This document shows, piece after piece, positions 44,917 through 54,224 of a stretch of DNA of 64,000 bases (position 1 is the stretch's first letter; each line of letters starts with the position of its first letter). The position numbers and the translations under genes were made by a program. The notes below the pieces were generated by a model that was given only the letters and a program-made list of their open reading frames with translations, made no database searches and was not told where the DNA came from. This DNA comes from Leeuwenhoekiella palythoae (GTDB lineage: Bacteria; Bacteroidota; Bacteroidia; Flavobacteriales; Flavobacteriaceae): assembly GCF_900130045.1 (NCBI RefSeq), contig NZ_FQXT01000001.1:186001-250000 (forward strand). Reading direction: 5' to 3'.

Positions 44917-46224
44917 TTAAATCAGGAATTCAAATAAGTCTGGTTTATCATTGAGATATTCTCCGAAGAAATTTCTACTCTTCATTCGGGCTATTAACGG
45001 GTCAAGATCCTTGCGGTCTTTCAGCTCAATACCTACTACTGCAGGGCCATCTTCACGAGATGTTTTCTTCTTATATTCAAAAAAGGTAATGTCGTCTTCC
45101 GGACCTAGGATTTCATTTAAGAACTCACGCAATGCACCGGCTCGCTGCGGGAATCTTATGATGAAATAGTGTTTTAACCCTCGATACAAAAGAGCACGTT
45201 CTTTAATTTCCGCAGTACGGGTAATATCGTTGTTGCTTCCGCTTACAATACACACTACATTTTTACCCTTGATCTCATCAGCAAACTGATCTAGCACCGA
45301 TAAGGTTAAAGCCCCAGCAGGTTCAACTACAATCGCTTCTTTGTTATAAAGATCAAGTATAGTCTGGCAAACCTTCCCTTCAGGAACAGTTACCATTTTC
45401 TCCAAATATTCTTTACAGATAGCAAATGTGCGATCTCCTACGCGCTGTACAGCAGCACCGTCAACAAACTTTTCGATCAGCGATAGTGTCGTATTTTCTT
45501 TATTAAAGATCGAAGTGCTCATTGAAGGAGCACCTTCGGGCTCTACTCCTATTACTTTAGTATTGGGCGAAAGCAAATGAAATACCGTACTCAAGCCGGA
45601 AGCTAAACCACCACCACCTACAGGAACAAAAACATAGTCTATCTCATCTTTACTCTGTTCAATAATTTCTAAACCAACGGTTGCTTGGCCTTCAATGATC
45701 TTTTCATCATCAAAAGGATGTACAAAGATTTTACCAAGCGCATCGCATTCAATTTTTGAAGCTTTGTATGCATCGTCAAAGGTGTCTCCCGTAAGCACAA
45801 TTTTGGCATATTCGCCACCAAACATTTCTACCTGCTCGATCTTTTGCTTAGGCGTAGGTGACGGCATAAAAATAGTACCGTTGATCTTCAGCTTGGCACA
45901 AGCAAAAGCCACGCCTTGCGCGTGATTTCCTGCACTGGCACAAACAATTCCTTTGGCGCGCTCTTCATCGCTAAGCGAATTGATCTTATTGAATGCTCCT
46001 CGGATTTTATAGGACCTCACCTGTTGCAAATCTTCACGCTTCAACATAACATTGGCGTCAAACTTGCGCGAATAATTTAAACTCGGCATTAAAGGAGTCA
46101 ACGCAGCAACACCCTCCAGAGTTTTTGCTGCTTCCTTTATCTGCTCTAGATCAGGAAAAAATGTGGTTTTTAAATCGCCCAAAATAAAAGTATTAGGATT
46201 AAGTAAGCCTGTCTCAAAATGCAT
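44917..46224 (-). CDS. ilvA: Threonine ammonia-lyase (biosynthetic type)
   Basis: PLP enzyme converting threonine to 2-oxobutanoate, the first step to isoleucine. The catalytic domain (about residues 25-340) has the Schiff-base Lys in RSYKIRGAFNKI, CASAGNHAQGVAFA and the glycine-rich VPVGGGGLASG. The C-terminal 90 residues form one ACT-like regulatory domain (HYFIIRFPQRAGALREFLNEILG). The first 14-20 residues are not family-like. The ATG at 46222-46224 lies in the loop of a perfect 10-bp hairpin, so a TTG start at 46182 is a possible alternative. It is the last gene of the ilv operon. Confidence 0.92.
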   Translation of the reverse strand: MHFETGLLNPNTFILGDLKTTFFPDLEQIKEAAKTLEGVAALTPLMPSLNYSRKFDANVMLKREDLQQVRSYKIRGAFNKINSLSDEERAKGIVCASAGNHAQGVAFACAKLKINGTIFMPSPTPKQKIEQVEMFGGEYAKIVLTGDTFDDAYKASKIECDALGKIFVHPFDDEKIIEGQATVGLEIIEQSKDEIDYVFVPVGGGGLASGLSTVFHLLSPNTKVIGVEPEGAPSMSTSIFNKENTTLSLIEKFVDGAAVQRVGDRTFAICKEYLEKMVTVPEGKVCQTILDLYNKEAIVVEPAGALTLSVLDQFADEIKGKNVVCIVSGSNNDITRTAEIKERALLYRGLKHYFIIRFPQRAGALREFLNEILGPEDDITFFEYKKKTSREDGPAVVGIELKDRKDLDPLIARMKSRNFFGEYLNDKPDLFEFLI

Positions 46225-46237
46225 TGTGACAGGCTTA
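46204..46237 (-). promoter_or_regulatory. Perfect hairpin enclosing the ilvA start codon
   Basis: TAAGCCTGTC (46204-46213) and GACAGGCTTA (46228-46237) form a 10-bp stem whose 14-nt loop contains the ilvA ATG. It lies in the 36-bp ilvC-ilvA junction. It has no T run, so translational control or a readthrough hairpin is more likely than termination. Confidence 0.55.
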
Positions 46238-46260
46238 TTTTAATTGAGTTTAGAAAATTT

Positions 46261-47760
46261 TTAAGCTGTCACAGCCTCTCCAGAAGCTACTGTCTTAATA
46301 TCTTTCATAGCAGTCATTGACTCACGTAACCAAGCTCCAACCGCTTCAACTTCGTGTTCACGAATAGCATCGTTTACAGCAATAAGTGTTTTGTTATCAA
46401 CACTATTGTCTGTTGCATATGCTTTACCAATCACATCGGTATCAATACCTTTCATAAACTCAGTAAGCATTGGTTTACATGCGTGATCAAATAAATAACA
46501 ACCGTATTCTGCAGTGTCAGAAATCACACGGTTCATTTCAAATAATTTCTTACGAGCAATCGTATTTGCGATAAGTGGCGTTTCGTGAAGTGACTCGTAG
46601 TACGCAGATTCTTCAATGATTCCGGCTTCGGTCATGGTTTCAAAAGCAAGTTCTACCCCGGCTTTTACCATCGCTACCATCAATACCCCGTGATCAAAGA
46701 ATTCTTGCTCGCTGATTTCTTGGCTTCCGGCAGGTGTTTTTTCAAAAGCAGTTTCTCCGGTGGCTGCTCTCCATTTAAGAAGATTCGCATCATCATTAGC
46801 CCAGTCTTCCATCATTGTTTTTGAGAAATGACCAGAGATGATATCATCCATATGTTTGTGGAATAATGGACGTGTGATATCTTTAATTTCTTCAGCCAGC
46901 TCAAACGCTTTGATTTTAGAAGGATTGTTCAAACGATCCATCATATTGGTGATTCCACCGTGCTTCAACGCTTCGGTAATAGTTTCCCAACCATACTGAA
47001 TCAATTTTGAAGCATAACCTGCATCGATTCCTTTTTCAACCATTTTGTCAAAGCAAAGAATAGAACCGGTCTGCAACATTCCACAAAGAATGGTTTGCTC
47101 CCCCATCAAATCACTTTTTACTTCAGCAACGAAAGAAGATTCAAGAACACCCGCTCTGTGACCTCCGGTTGCTACAGCATAAGCTTTTGCCTGATCAAGA
47201 CCTTTTCCTTCAGGATCATTTTCAGGGTGCACCGCAATCAAAGTAGGTACACCAAAACCACGCTTGTATTCCTCACGTACTTCAGAACCCGGACATTTAG
47301 GCGCGCACATAATAACAGTTAAGTCTTTACGCACTTGCATTCCCTCTTCTACAATATTGAAACCGTGACTATACGCCAAAGTAGCGCCTTCTTTCATCAA
47401 AGGCATAATCGTATTTACAACAGATGTATGCTGCTTGTCTGGAGTAAGGTTACAAACCAAATCTGCAGTTGGGATGAGTTCGTCATAGGTTCCTACGGTA
47501 AACCCGTTATCTACAGCATTTTTATACGAAGCTCTTTTCTCTTTAATCGCACCTTCGCGCAACGCATAAGAAATATCTAAGCCGCTGTCACGCATATTTA
47601 ACCCTTGGTTTAACCCTTGCGCACCACAACCTACGATGACTACTTTTTTTCCGCGTAAAGCTTCTACCCCATTTGAAAATTCTTCAGATTCCATAAAGCG
47701 GCATTTGGCAAGTTGTGCCAACTGTTCTCTTAGGGATAGTGTATTAAAGTAATTTGACAT
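46261..47760 (-). CDS. ilvC: Ketol-acid reductoisomerase, class II (long form)
   Basis: Mg- and NADPH-dependent isomeroreductase that makes the dihydroxy acids for valine and isoleucine. At 499 residues it is the long form (E. coli-like, with duplicated knotted domain) rather than the ~330-residue class [26 protein letters not shown] is the nucleotide site. The [34 protein letters not shown] and [13 protein letters not shown] segments hold the metal-binding acids. It lies between ilvN and ilvA; a short hairpin-rich junction (47761-47834) precedes it. Confidence 0.97.
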   Translation of the reverse strand: MSNYFNTLSLREQLAQLAKCRFMESEEFSNGVEALRGKKVVIVGCGAQGLNQGLNMRDSGLDISYALREGAIKEKRASYKNAVDNGFTVGTYDELIPTADLVCNLTPDKQHTSVVNTIMPLMKEGATLAYSHGFNIVEEGMQVRKDLTVIMCAPKCPGSEVREEYKRGFGVPTLIAVHPENDPEGKGLDQAKAYAVATGGHRAGVLESSFVAEVKSDLMGEQTILCGMLQTGSILCFDKMVEKGIDAGYASKLIQYGWETITEALKHGGITNMMDRLNNPSKIKAFELAEEIKDITRPLFHKHMDDIISGHFSKTMMEDWANDDANLLKWRAATGETAFEKTPAGSQEISEQEFFDHGVLMVAMVKAGVELAFETMTEAGIIEESAYYESLHETPLIANTIARKKLFEMNRVISDTAEYGCYLFDHACKPMLTEFMKGIDTDVIGKAYATDNSVDNKTLIAVNDAIREHEVEAVGAWLRESMTAMKDIKTVASGEAVTA

Positions 47761-47834
47761 TTTGATTTATTTTTAATGATATTGATTAGTTAATTTTATT
47801 AGCGCCGCTAAAAGGCTTTTACCTTTTGGGCTGT

Positions 47835-48362
47835 TTACTCGGCAAATTCTGCCAGCATTTTAGAGATTTTCATTTCGTCTTTAGTTACCGAAATTCTTCC
47901 GGAACGTACAAATTGCATAATTCCAAAAGCGCTTAATTCGCGGTATAAAAGTTCGATCTCACTACGACGACCGGCTTTCTCCAGAACAAAAAACTCTTTG
48001 TTCACCGTCACAATACGCGCGCTACTTTCTTTTATGATATTTTGAATTTGGCGCTCTTCAAATAGCAAGTCTGATTTGATTTTAAACAGACAAGTCTCCA
48101 AGAAAATCGTCTCCTCATCGGTATGATAGAAGGCTTTGATCACCTCTACCTGCTTTTCAAGCTGACCGATGATCTTTTTCATACGTTCTTCAGTAAGGTT
48201 GATCACGATAGTAAATCGAGACACGCCTTCTATTTCTGAAATCGAAGTATTTAAACTCTCGATATTTATTTTTCTACGCTGAAATATCGCCGAAATACGG
48301 TTAAGCAAACCGATGTTATTTTCGGTATATATAGAAACGGTATATGTTTTTATCTCGCTCAT
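47835..48362 (-). CDS. ilvN: Acetolactate synthase small (regulatory) subunit
   Basis: A 175-residue regulatory subunit. The N-terminal ACT domain contains YTVSIYTENNIGLLNRISAIFQRRKINIESLNTSISE, the valine-binding fold that imparts feedback inhibition on IlvB. The C-terminal ALS_ss_C domain covers about residues 85-160 (RIVTVNKEFFVLEKAGRRSEIELLYRELSAFG). Start ATG is 2 bp from the ilvB stop, so translation is coupled. It is the enzyme-level sensor of the pathway, complementary to the attenuator upstream. Confidence 0.95.
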   Translation of the reverse strand: MSEIKTYTVSIYTENNIGLLNRISAIFQRRKINIESLNTSISEIEGVSRFTIVINLTEERMKKIIGQLEKQVEVIKAFYHTDEETIFLETCLFKIKSDLLFEERQIQNIIKESSARIVTVNKEFFVLEKAGRRSEIELLYRELSAFGIMQFVRSGRISVTKDEMKISKMLAEFAE

Positions 48363-48364
48363 AA

Positions 48365-50101
48365 CTACTCAAGTCTAATATCTGAAACTGATGCTCCTGT
48401 TGGGATCATCGGGAATACATTATCTTCTTTTTCTACAGTAACCTCAAGGAAATATGGCCCATCTGAAGCTAACATTTCTTCAATAGCTCCTGCAAGGTCT
48501 TCACGTTTTGAAACGCGTTTTGCATCTATGTAATACCCTTTGGCAATTGCTACAAAATCAGGGTTGATCAATTCGGTTGATGCATAGCGACGGTCAAAGA
48601 ACAACTGCTGCCATTGGCGCACCATTCCGAGGAAATCATTATTCAACACCACGATCTTTACAGGAACTTTAGTCTGAAAAATGGTTCCCAATTCTTGAAT
48701 GGTCATCTGATAACCACCATCACCAATGATCGCAACGACAGGACGCTCAGGCGCTCCCATTTTTGCTCCAATTGCTGCAGGAAGTGCAAATCCCATCGTT
48801 CCTAAACCACCCGAAGTCACATTGCTTTTTGACTGGTTAAATTTAGCATAACGACAAGCGATCATTTGATGTTGACCAACGTCTGAAACGATCACGGCAT
48901 CTCCTTTTGAAACCTTATTGATTCCTTCAAGGACTTCGCCCATCGTCAAACCTTCTTTCTCAGGAGTGATATCGTCTTTAATAATTTTATCAAACTCTAC
49001 CTGATACAGTTCTTTAAAACGGTTGAGCCATTCGGTATGTTTTTTCTCTTCTAGAAGTGGAAGTAAAGCCGCCAGCGTTTCTTTACTGTTTCCGAGAACA
49101 GCAATATCAGCAGTTACGTTTTTATTCACCTCAGCAGGATCAATTTCAAAATGAATCACTTTGGCCTGCTTTGCATAGGTATTTAAATCACCGGTAACAC
49201 GATCATCAAAACGCATTCCGATAGCGATCAACACATCACACTCGTTAGTCAATAAGTTAGGCGCATAATTTCCGTGCATCCCTACCATACCCACATTTAA
49301 AGGGTGATCTGTAGGAATCGCCGAAACTCCAAGTATCGTCCAGGCTGCAGGAACTCCAGATTTTTCCACAACCGCCTTAAACTCTTCTTCTGCTTTACCC
49401 AAAATAACACCTTGCCCCCAAACGATCATAGGCTTTTTAGCATTATTGATCTCTTCAGCTGCTGCTTGTAAAGCCTCAGGATTTAGTTTTGGTACCGGCT
49501 TGTAACTACGAACCGCAGTACATTTTTTATATGCAAAATCAAACTCTTCAAACTGCGCATCTTTTGTAATATCGATAAGCACAGGTCCCGGACGGCCACT
49601 TTTTGCGATGTAAAAAGCTTTAGCCATCACCTCCGGTATTTCAGAAGCCTTTGTGATCTGATAATTCCATTTTGTAACAGGTGTAGAGATACCAATAATA
49701 TCAGTCTCCTGAAACGCATCACTACCTAATAAATGTGAAGCTACCTGACCGGTAATACAAACCATCGGTGTAGAGTCTATTTGCGCATCAGCGATCCCGG
49801 TAATAAGGTTAGTTGCCCCAGGTCCCGATGTTGCAATTGCGACGCCTACTCTTCCGCTTACACGTGCATACCCTTGAGCGGCGTGCGTAGCGCCTTGCTC
49901 GTGACGGGTCAAGACGTGATGAAGCTTGTCTTGATATTTATACAACTCGTCATAAACGGGCATAATCGCCCCTCCGGGATAACCATAAAGTGTATCTACA
50001 CCTTCGGCAAGCAAGCATTTTATGATAGCTTCTTTTCCCGTTAAACGCTGCGTAGCTTCTACTGCAGTGTCTTGCAATTTGATTGTTTGTGTATTATCCA
50101 T
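48365..50101 (-). CDS. ilvB: Acetolactate synthase large (catalytic) subunit
   Basis: ThDP/FAD enzyme that condenses two pyruvates, or pyruvate and 2-oxobutanoate. It has 578 residues: the catalytic Glu in HVLTRHEQGATHAAQGYARVSG, the FAD-binding MVGMHGNYAPN and the ThDP motif GDGGYQMTIQELGTIFQ...NND. The N-terminal PGGAIMPVYDEL region is standard. It is 6 bp after ilvD and 2 bp before ilvN. It belongs to the anabolic, IlvN-regulated type rather than the catabolic AlsS type, judging by the operon. Confidence 0.97.
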   Translation of the reverse strand: MDNTQTIKLQDTAVEATQRLTGKEAIIKCLLAEGVDTLYGYPGGAIMPVYDELYKYQDKLHHVLTRHEQGATHAAQGYARVSGRVGVAIATSGPGATNLITGIADAQIDSTPMVCITGQVASHLLGSDAFQETDIIGISTPVTKWNYQITKASEIPEVMAKAFYIAKSGRPGPVLIDITKDAQFEEFDFAYKKCTAVRSYKPVPKLNPEALQAAAEEINNAKKPMIVWGQGVILGKAEEEFKAVVEKSGVPAAWTILGVSAIPTDHPLNVGMVGMHGNYAPNLLTNECDVLIAIGMRFDDRVTGDLNTYAKQAKVIHFEIDPAEVNKNVTADIAVLGNSKETLAALLPLLEEKKHTEWLNRFKELYQVEFDKIIKDDITPEKEGLTMGEVLEGINKVSKGDAVIVSDVGQHQMIACRYAKFNQSKSNVTSGGLGTMGFALPAAIGAKMGAPERPVVAIIGDGGYQMTIQELGTIFQTKVPVKIVVLNNDFLGMVRQWQQLFFDRRYASTELINPDFVAIAKGYYIDAKRVSKREDLAGAIEEMLASDGPYFLEVTVEKEDNVFPMIPTGASVSDIRLE

Positions 50102-50107
50102 ACCCTT

Positions 50108-51790
50108 CTACATTTCGTCTGTCACACAACCTTTAGAAGCTGACGAGACTGTTTTCGCATATTTATATAACGCTCCGCGTTGGAATCTAAGTTCCGGAGC
50201 CGTCCATTTTTCTCTTCGTTTTGCCAATTCTTCATCGGTAATATCGATGTTGATGGTATTCTTTACAGCATCGATAGAAATGATATCTCCATTTTCAACA
50301 AGTGCGATATTTCCGCCCACTTGTGCTTCAGGAGAAACGTGCCCTACCACAAAACCGTGCGATCCCCCAGAGAATCTTCCGTCAGTAATCAAAGCCACGT
50401 CTTTACCTAAACCGGCACCCATAATTGAAGATGTTGGCTTAAGCATTTCCGGCATTCCGGGACCACCTTTAGGTCCTTCATAACGAATGATCACCACGTC
50501 TCCTTTTTTGACTTTACCAGATTTAATTCCGTCGTTAACTTCAAGTTCGCTGTTGAACACATTCGCAGTTCCTGTAAACGAAAGTCCTTCTTTACCGGTG
50601 ATCTTAGCAACAGCACCTTCAGTAGCCAAGTTCCCGAATAAAATACGGATGTGACCACTATCTTTTATTGGCTTGTCTAAAGGTCTGATGATATCCTGAC
50701 CGTCTATAAGATTTGGAACATCTTTTAGGTTTTCAGCTAAAGACTTTCCGGTAACGGTTAAGCAATCCCCGTGAAGCATATCATTATCCAGCATATATTT
50801 TAATACACCCGGAATACCACCAACACCGTGTAAATCTTCCATAGAATATTTACCTGAAGGCTTAAGGTCTGCTAACAACGGTGTGTTATCACTGATTCGC
50901 TGAAAATCTTCAAGTGTAAAATCTACCTGCGCTGCTTTAGCGATAGCTAAGAAGTGTAACACCGCATTGGTAGAACCTCCTAAAACAGTTACTAAACGAA
51001 TCGCATTCTCAAGCGATTGCTTCGTTACAATATCTGAAGGTTTAATGTCGTGTTCTAATAAGTACTTTAAGGCCTCACCTGCTTTTACACATTCCTGCTC
51101 TTTGATATTTGCATCTGTAACTGCTGGATTTGACGAGTTAAAAGGTAACGACATCCCTAACGCCTCAATAGCAGAAGCCATGGTATTTGCGGTGTACATT
51201 CCACCACAAGCCCCGGCACCCGGACACGCTTTATGCACCACTTCTTTAAACTCATTATCATCAATGGTTCCTGCTACTTTTTGACCATAAGCCTCAAATG
51301 CAGAAATGATATCTAGTTTTTTTCCGTTATGGCATCCGGAAGCTATGGTTCCTCCATAAACTAAGATTGAAGGGCGATTTAAACGCAATTGCGCAATTAA
51401 AGCTCCCGGCATATTTTTATCACAACCTACAACCGTCACAAGACCATCATAGCTCATTGCCTGTACAACAGTTTCCATTGAGTCAGCAATAATATCACGT
51501 GAGGGTAGCGAGAAGCGCATTCCCGGAGTTCCGTTAGAAATACCATCACTTACCCCGATCGTATTGAATATAAGCCCTACCAAGTCTGCATTAGCAGCTC
51601 CTTGTTTAACGTGTGTTGCCAAAGCATTCAAATGCATATTACACGGATTCCCCTCATAACCGGTACTTGCAATACCAATTAAAGGCTTTTTTAAATCGTC
51701 ATCGGTCAAACCAATTGCGTGAAGCATCGCCTGAGCAGCAGGCAACGTAGGGTCTTGAGTTACAGTCTTACTGTATTTATTTAATTCCAT
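50108..51790 (-). CDS. ilvD: Dihydroxy-acid dehydratase
   Basis: Iron-sulfur dehydratase of 560 residues that forms the 2-oxo acids of valine and isoleucine. Cluster ligands lie in [16 protein letters not shown] and [18 protein letters not shown]; the C-terminal [20 protein letters not shown] is the family signature. It is the first structural gene of the ilv operon and is preceded by a leader peptide and terminator that together form an attenuator. The start ATG is 166 bp downstream of the terminator T run. Confidence 0.97.
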   Translation of the reverse strand: MELNKYSKTVTQDPTLPAAQAMLHAIGLTDDDLKKPLIGIASTGYEGNPCNMHLNALATHVKQGAANADLVGLIFNTIGVSDGISNGTPGMRFSLPSRDIIADSMETVVQAMSYDGLVTVVGCDKNMPGALIAQLRLNRPSILVYGGTIASGCHNGKKLDIISAFEAYGQKVAGTIDDNEFKEVVHKACPGAGACGGMYTANTMASAIEALGMSLPFNSSNPAVTDANIKEQECVKAGEALKYLLEHDIKPSDIVTKQSLENAIRLVTVLGGSTNAVLHFLAIAKAAQVDFTLEDFQRISDNTPLLADLKPSGKYSMEDLHGVGGIPGVLKYMLDNDMLHGDCLTVTGKSLAENLKDVPNLIDGQDIIRPLDKPIKDSGHIRILFGNLATEGAVAKITGKEGLSFTGTANVFNSELEVNDGIKSGKVKKGDVVIIRYEGPKGGPGMPEMLKPTSSIMGAGLGKDVALITDGRFSGGSHGFVVGHVSPEAQVGGNIALVENGDIISIDAVKNTINIDITDEELAKRREKWTAPELRFQRGALYKYAKTVSSASKGCVTDEM

Positions 51791-51956
51791 TGTTATAATT
51801 CTAATTCGAAATTAGTTATTCCTGTTTTTTATCAGTTCTTTTCTTAAAAACCTTCGGATATACCAAAAAATCTTAAATAGTTTTCAATTATTTGATTAAC
51901 AGCTATTTAAACTAAAAATACTACTACGTTCAAGTTTTAAAATTCAATTAGATTCC

Positions 51957-51987
51957 AAAAAAAAACCTTCCAGATTAACGGAAGGTC
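51957..51987 (-). terminator. Attenuator terminator of the ilv operon leader
   Basis: A 7-bp stem ACCTTCC/GGAAGGT (51965-51971 with 51980-51986), 8-nt loop, followed on the minus strand by T9. It is located before ilvD, not after a gene, as expected of an attenuator. Bases 51979-51983 also pair in an alternative stem. Confidence 0.9.
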
Positions 51988-52045
51988 TCTATTTAGAATA
52001 GCACGTTCCGCATCAACTATAGTTAATGACACTAATAGAACGTAC
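51979..52045 (-). promoter_or_regulatory. ilv attenuator: pause and antiterminator stems
   Basis: A 9-bp pairing (with some G-U) between 52037-52045 and 52001-52009 forms a pause hairpin inside and after the leader ORF. The bases at 52006-52010 (minus strand CGGAA) alternatively pair with 51979-51983 (minus strand TTCCG), which would disrupt the terminator. This is the usual 1:2, 2:3, 3:4 logic. Confidence 0.75.
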
Positions 52046-52066
52046 GAGAATTGCTGCTGTTTTCAT
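52013..52066 (-). CDS. ilv operon leader peptide (17 codons)
   Basis: ATG at 52066 opens the peptide MKTAAILVRSISVINYS, ending at TGA (52015-52013). Six of 17 residues are Ile, Leu or Val (I6, L7, V8, I11, V13, I14), an enrichment hard to explain by chance just upstream of a branched-chain operon. The ORF ends 26 bp before the terminator stem and overlaps the pause hairpin, so ribosome position on the Ile/Leu/Val codons would decide which stems form. The rest of 51791-52234 is AT-rich space with no other gene. No -33/-7 promoter pair could be placed with confidence. Confidence 0.88.
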   Translation of the reverse strand: MKTAAILVRSISVINYS

Positions 52067-52234
52067 ATGGTAAAGCTATTTATTCTAATTGGGGCAGCCC
52101 TAGAAACCGTCCTAAAATATCGGGTTTGAAGTCATTTTTAAAAATACCATATTTTGGCAAGGGTTTAAGATGTTTCCATTATCGAAACTTTATTGCTTTT
52201 GTATTTTTAGTGAAAATTTTAAAAGCACTTTTTA

Positions 52235-53221
52235 ATGAAGTTTCGCAGATTAGGCAAAACCAACCTTAAAATTTCTGAAATCTCGCTTGGCACTTGGCAA
52301 GTGGGCGGTAAATGGGGCTCTGGTTTTGACGACAACAAAGCTGAGCATATAATTAATACGGCAATAGATCAAGGCATCAATTTTATTGACACTGCTGATG
52401 TTTATGAAAATGGACTGAGCGAAGCCGCGGTGGGCCGCGTGGTACGCAGCAGATCTGAAGAGGTTTATGTCGCTACCAAATGCGGTAGACAAATCACTCC
52501 TCACGTTGATGCAGGCTATACTGTAAAAGCTTTGCGCAAGTACGTTGAAGATAGTCTGAAAAACACAGGTTTAGAACGTCTAGATTTGATTCAGTTGCAT
52601 TGTCCACCGACAGATACATTTTACCGTCCGGAAATTTTCAGACTTTTTGAAGACCTTAAGCAAGAAGGAAAAATCGCTAATCTTGGTGTAAGCGTAGAAA
52701 AAGTAGAAGAAGGTTTGAAAGCGATGCAATATGATAATGTCACTACCGTACAGATCATCTTTAATGTATTTAGACAGCGCCCTGCGGGATTATTCTTTCG
52801 CGAAGCGGAAAAAAATGATATTGGTATTATCGTAAGGGTTCCTTTGGCCAGCGGACTACTCACAGGTAAGTTTGATCAAAACTCCTCATTTGACAAAGAA
52901 GATCACCGAAACTTTAACCGAAACGGAGAAGCCTTTGATAAAGGAGAAACCTTTAGCGGTATTGATTTTGAAATCGGCCTTCAAGCCGTAGATGAATTGA
53001 AAAGCATTTTCCCTAAGGTTGAAAATCTTGCTCCTGTAGCGCTTCAATGGATCTTACAACATCCACAAGTAAGCACTATTATTCCCGGAGCTTCAAAGGT
53101 TGAGCATTTGATGTCGAATCTTTCACTTTATGAGCGACCTGATCTAACTTCAGAAGAAATTGAAAAAATGAATGCGGTGTATACTGAAAAAATAAAACCG
53201 CTTGTTCATCAAAAATGGTAA
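52235..53221 (+). CDS. Aldo/keto reductase
   Basis: NADPH-dependent reductase of 328 residues with the (beta/alpha)8 AKR fold. The segment FIDTADVYENGLSE holds the catalytic Asp and Tyr. The catalytic Lys lies in EVYVATKCGRQ, and the His in DLIQLHCPP. The C-terminal NADPH-binding loop IIPGASKVEHLMSNL is standard. It resembles the YghZ/general-stress AKR group; substrates are probably aldehydes, but cannot be named. It is divergent from the ilv operon and 12 bp upstream of the DUF3861 gene, with which it is probably cotranscribed. Confidence 0.92.
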   Translation: MKFRRLGKTNLKISEISLGTWQVGGKWGSGFDDNKAEHIINTAIDQGINFIDTADVYENGLSEAAVGRVVRSRSEEVYVATKCGRQITPHVDAGYTVKALRKYVEDSLKNTGLERLDLIQLHCPPTDTFYRPEIFRLFEDLKQEGKIANLGVSVEKVEEGLKAMQYDNVTTVQIIFNVFRQRPAGLFFREAEKNDIGIIVRVPLASGLLTGKFDQNSSFDKEDHRNFNRNGEAFDKGETFSGIDFEIGLQAVDELKSIFPKVENLAPVALQWILQHPQVSTIIPGASKVEHLMSNLSLYERPDLTSEEIEKMNAVYTEKIKPLVHQKW

Positions 53222-53233
53222 AACTAAAAATTA

Positions 53234-53536
53234 ATGGCAACCCCAACTAAAAAAGGAAATCTTTACAAACTAAGTTTAGAACAACTTGGTGTATTAAAAG
53301 AAGAAAAGCGCGTTGATACTGCTCTTGAATTGGAATTCTCAAACCACGATGAACTTTTTGAAATTATTGAGCGTGTTAAAACAAAACAGCTTTTTGCTAC
53401 CGCTGAAGAATCTACAGAATTCGCACTCGGACTTAAATTATTTACTGAAGTTATGCTTCGCAACAAGAAGCACCCTTTGTTTGAAGATTTGAGACCGCAC
53501 ATCATAGATTTTATGAAAAAACTGAAGAGCTCTTAA
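53234..53536 (+). CDS. DUF3861 family protein
   Basis: A 100-residue protein matching what I know of DUF3861: an N-terminal strand KGNLYKLSLEQL, a central NHDELFEIIERVKTKQLF, and the C-terminal FALGLKLFTEVMLRNKKHPLFEDLRPHIIDFMKKLK. It has no signal peptide or Cys. The function is unknown. It follows the aldo/keto reductase by 12 bp and precedes a strong terminator. Confidence 0.8.
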   Translation: MATPTKKGNLYKLSLEQLGVLKEEKRVDTALELEFSNHDELFEIIERVKTKQLFATAEESTEFALGLKLFTEVMLRNKKHPLFEDLRPHIIDFMKKLKSS

Positions 53537-53562
53537 TGATAAGCTTCAAGTTGAGTAAATAG

Positions 53563-53591
53563 AAAAGCGACCCGGTCAGGTCGCTTTTTTT
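53563..53591. terminator. Terminator after DUF3861 gene
   Basis: A 10-bp stem AAAAGCGACC (53563-53572) / GGTCGCTTTT (53579-53588) with T7. The same GCGACC core as at 26484-26516. A second small palindrome (TTTGGCGCCGCCAAA, 53590-53604) follows. Confidence 0.92.
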
Positions 53592-53685
53592 GGCGCCGCC
53601 AAAGGGTTTAATAATCTTAGGCTTACCTCAAAATTGAAAATTTGTTTCCATCCTATACTCCACAGGCTTGCCCTGAGGTAGTTAA

Positions 53686-54156
53686 CTATAATATTTTACC
53701 GTATTTGGTTAGATCCGGAGTAAAACCTAAAGATTGATAAAGCTTTCTGGCCTTTTTATTATCATCAAAGACATTCAACGTTAATAGACTGTAGCCACAA
53801 TCTTTAGTCCATTCTTCTGCTTTTTGCATCAGCATTTTACCAATGCCTCTGCCGCGAGCTTCAGGTGCTACAATAATATCAGCAATATGGCCATGTGGTT
53901 CTCTGTGATAATAGTCCGTGCCTATTTCTAAAAAGATAAATCCCAACCTCTGATGATCCTGAGCATCTTCAGCAATAAAAATAGCGTTGTCTTTATTACC
54001 CTCCTCTATTTCAGCTTTTAAAATACGTTGATCAATATCAAGCATTACTTCTGGATCGCGCCAATGGGGTAATTCCGGATCCATTAGACTCGGTAGAAGG
54101 TTTAATATAAAATCTGTATCACTTTTGGTGACGCGTCTAATCGTTACTTTAGGCAT
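53686..54156 (-). CDS. GNAT-family N-acetyltransferase
   Basis: A 156-residue single-domain GNAT. It has the acetyl-CoA loop APEARGRGIGKMLMQKAEEW (R/Q-x-x-G-x-G/A), the preceding strand HIADIIVAPEA, and the C-terminal LNVFDDNKKARKLYQSLGFTP. The acceptor substrate is unknown; RimI-like protein acetylation or small-molecule acetylation are both open. It is a single gene 68 bp downstream of the ALDH gene on the same strand. Confidence 0.87.
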   Translation of the reverse strand: MPKVTIRRVTKSDTDFILNLLPSLMDPELPHWRDPEVMLDIDQRILKAEIEEGNKDNAIFIAEDAQDHQRLGFIFLEIGTDYYHREPHGHIADIIVAPEARGRGIGKMLMQKAEEWTKDCGYSLLTLNVFDDNKKARKLYQSLGFTPDLTKYGKIL

Positions 54157-54224
54157 TATAAGGTTGGTTTAAAAGTTGGATTTTTTAGAAAATTAGTCAA
54201 TTAAACAGAAATTGTATTTATAGC

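Noticed and set aside
47800-47829. Short palindromes in the ilvN-ilvC junction (TTAGC-GCC-GCTAA and AAAAGG-CCTTTT)
   Set aside because: Short stems with no T run and no clear regulatory logic; noted in the ilvC entry only.
52051-52269. 72-codon plus-strand ORF between the ilv leader and the aldo/keto reductase
   Set aside because: It opens antisense to the ilv leader and overlaps the reductase start out of frame; composition is not protein-like.
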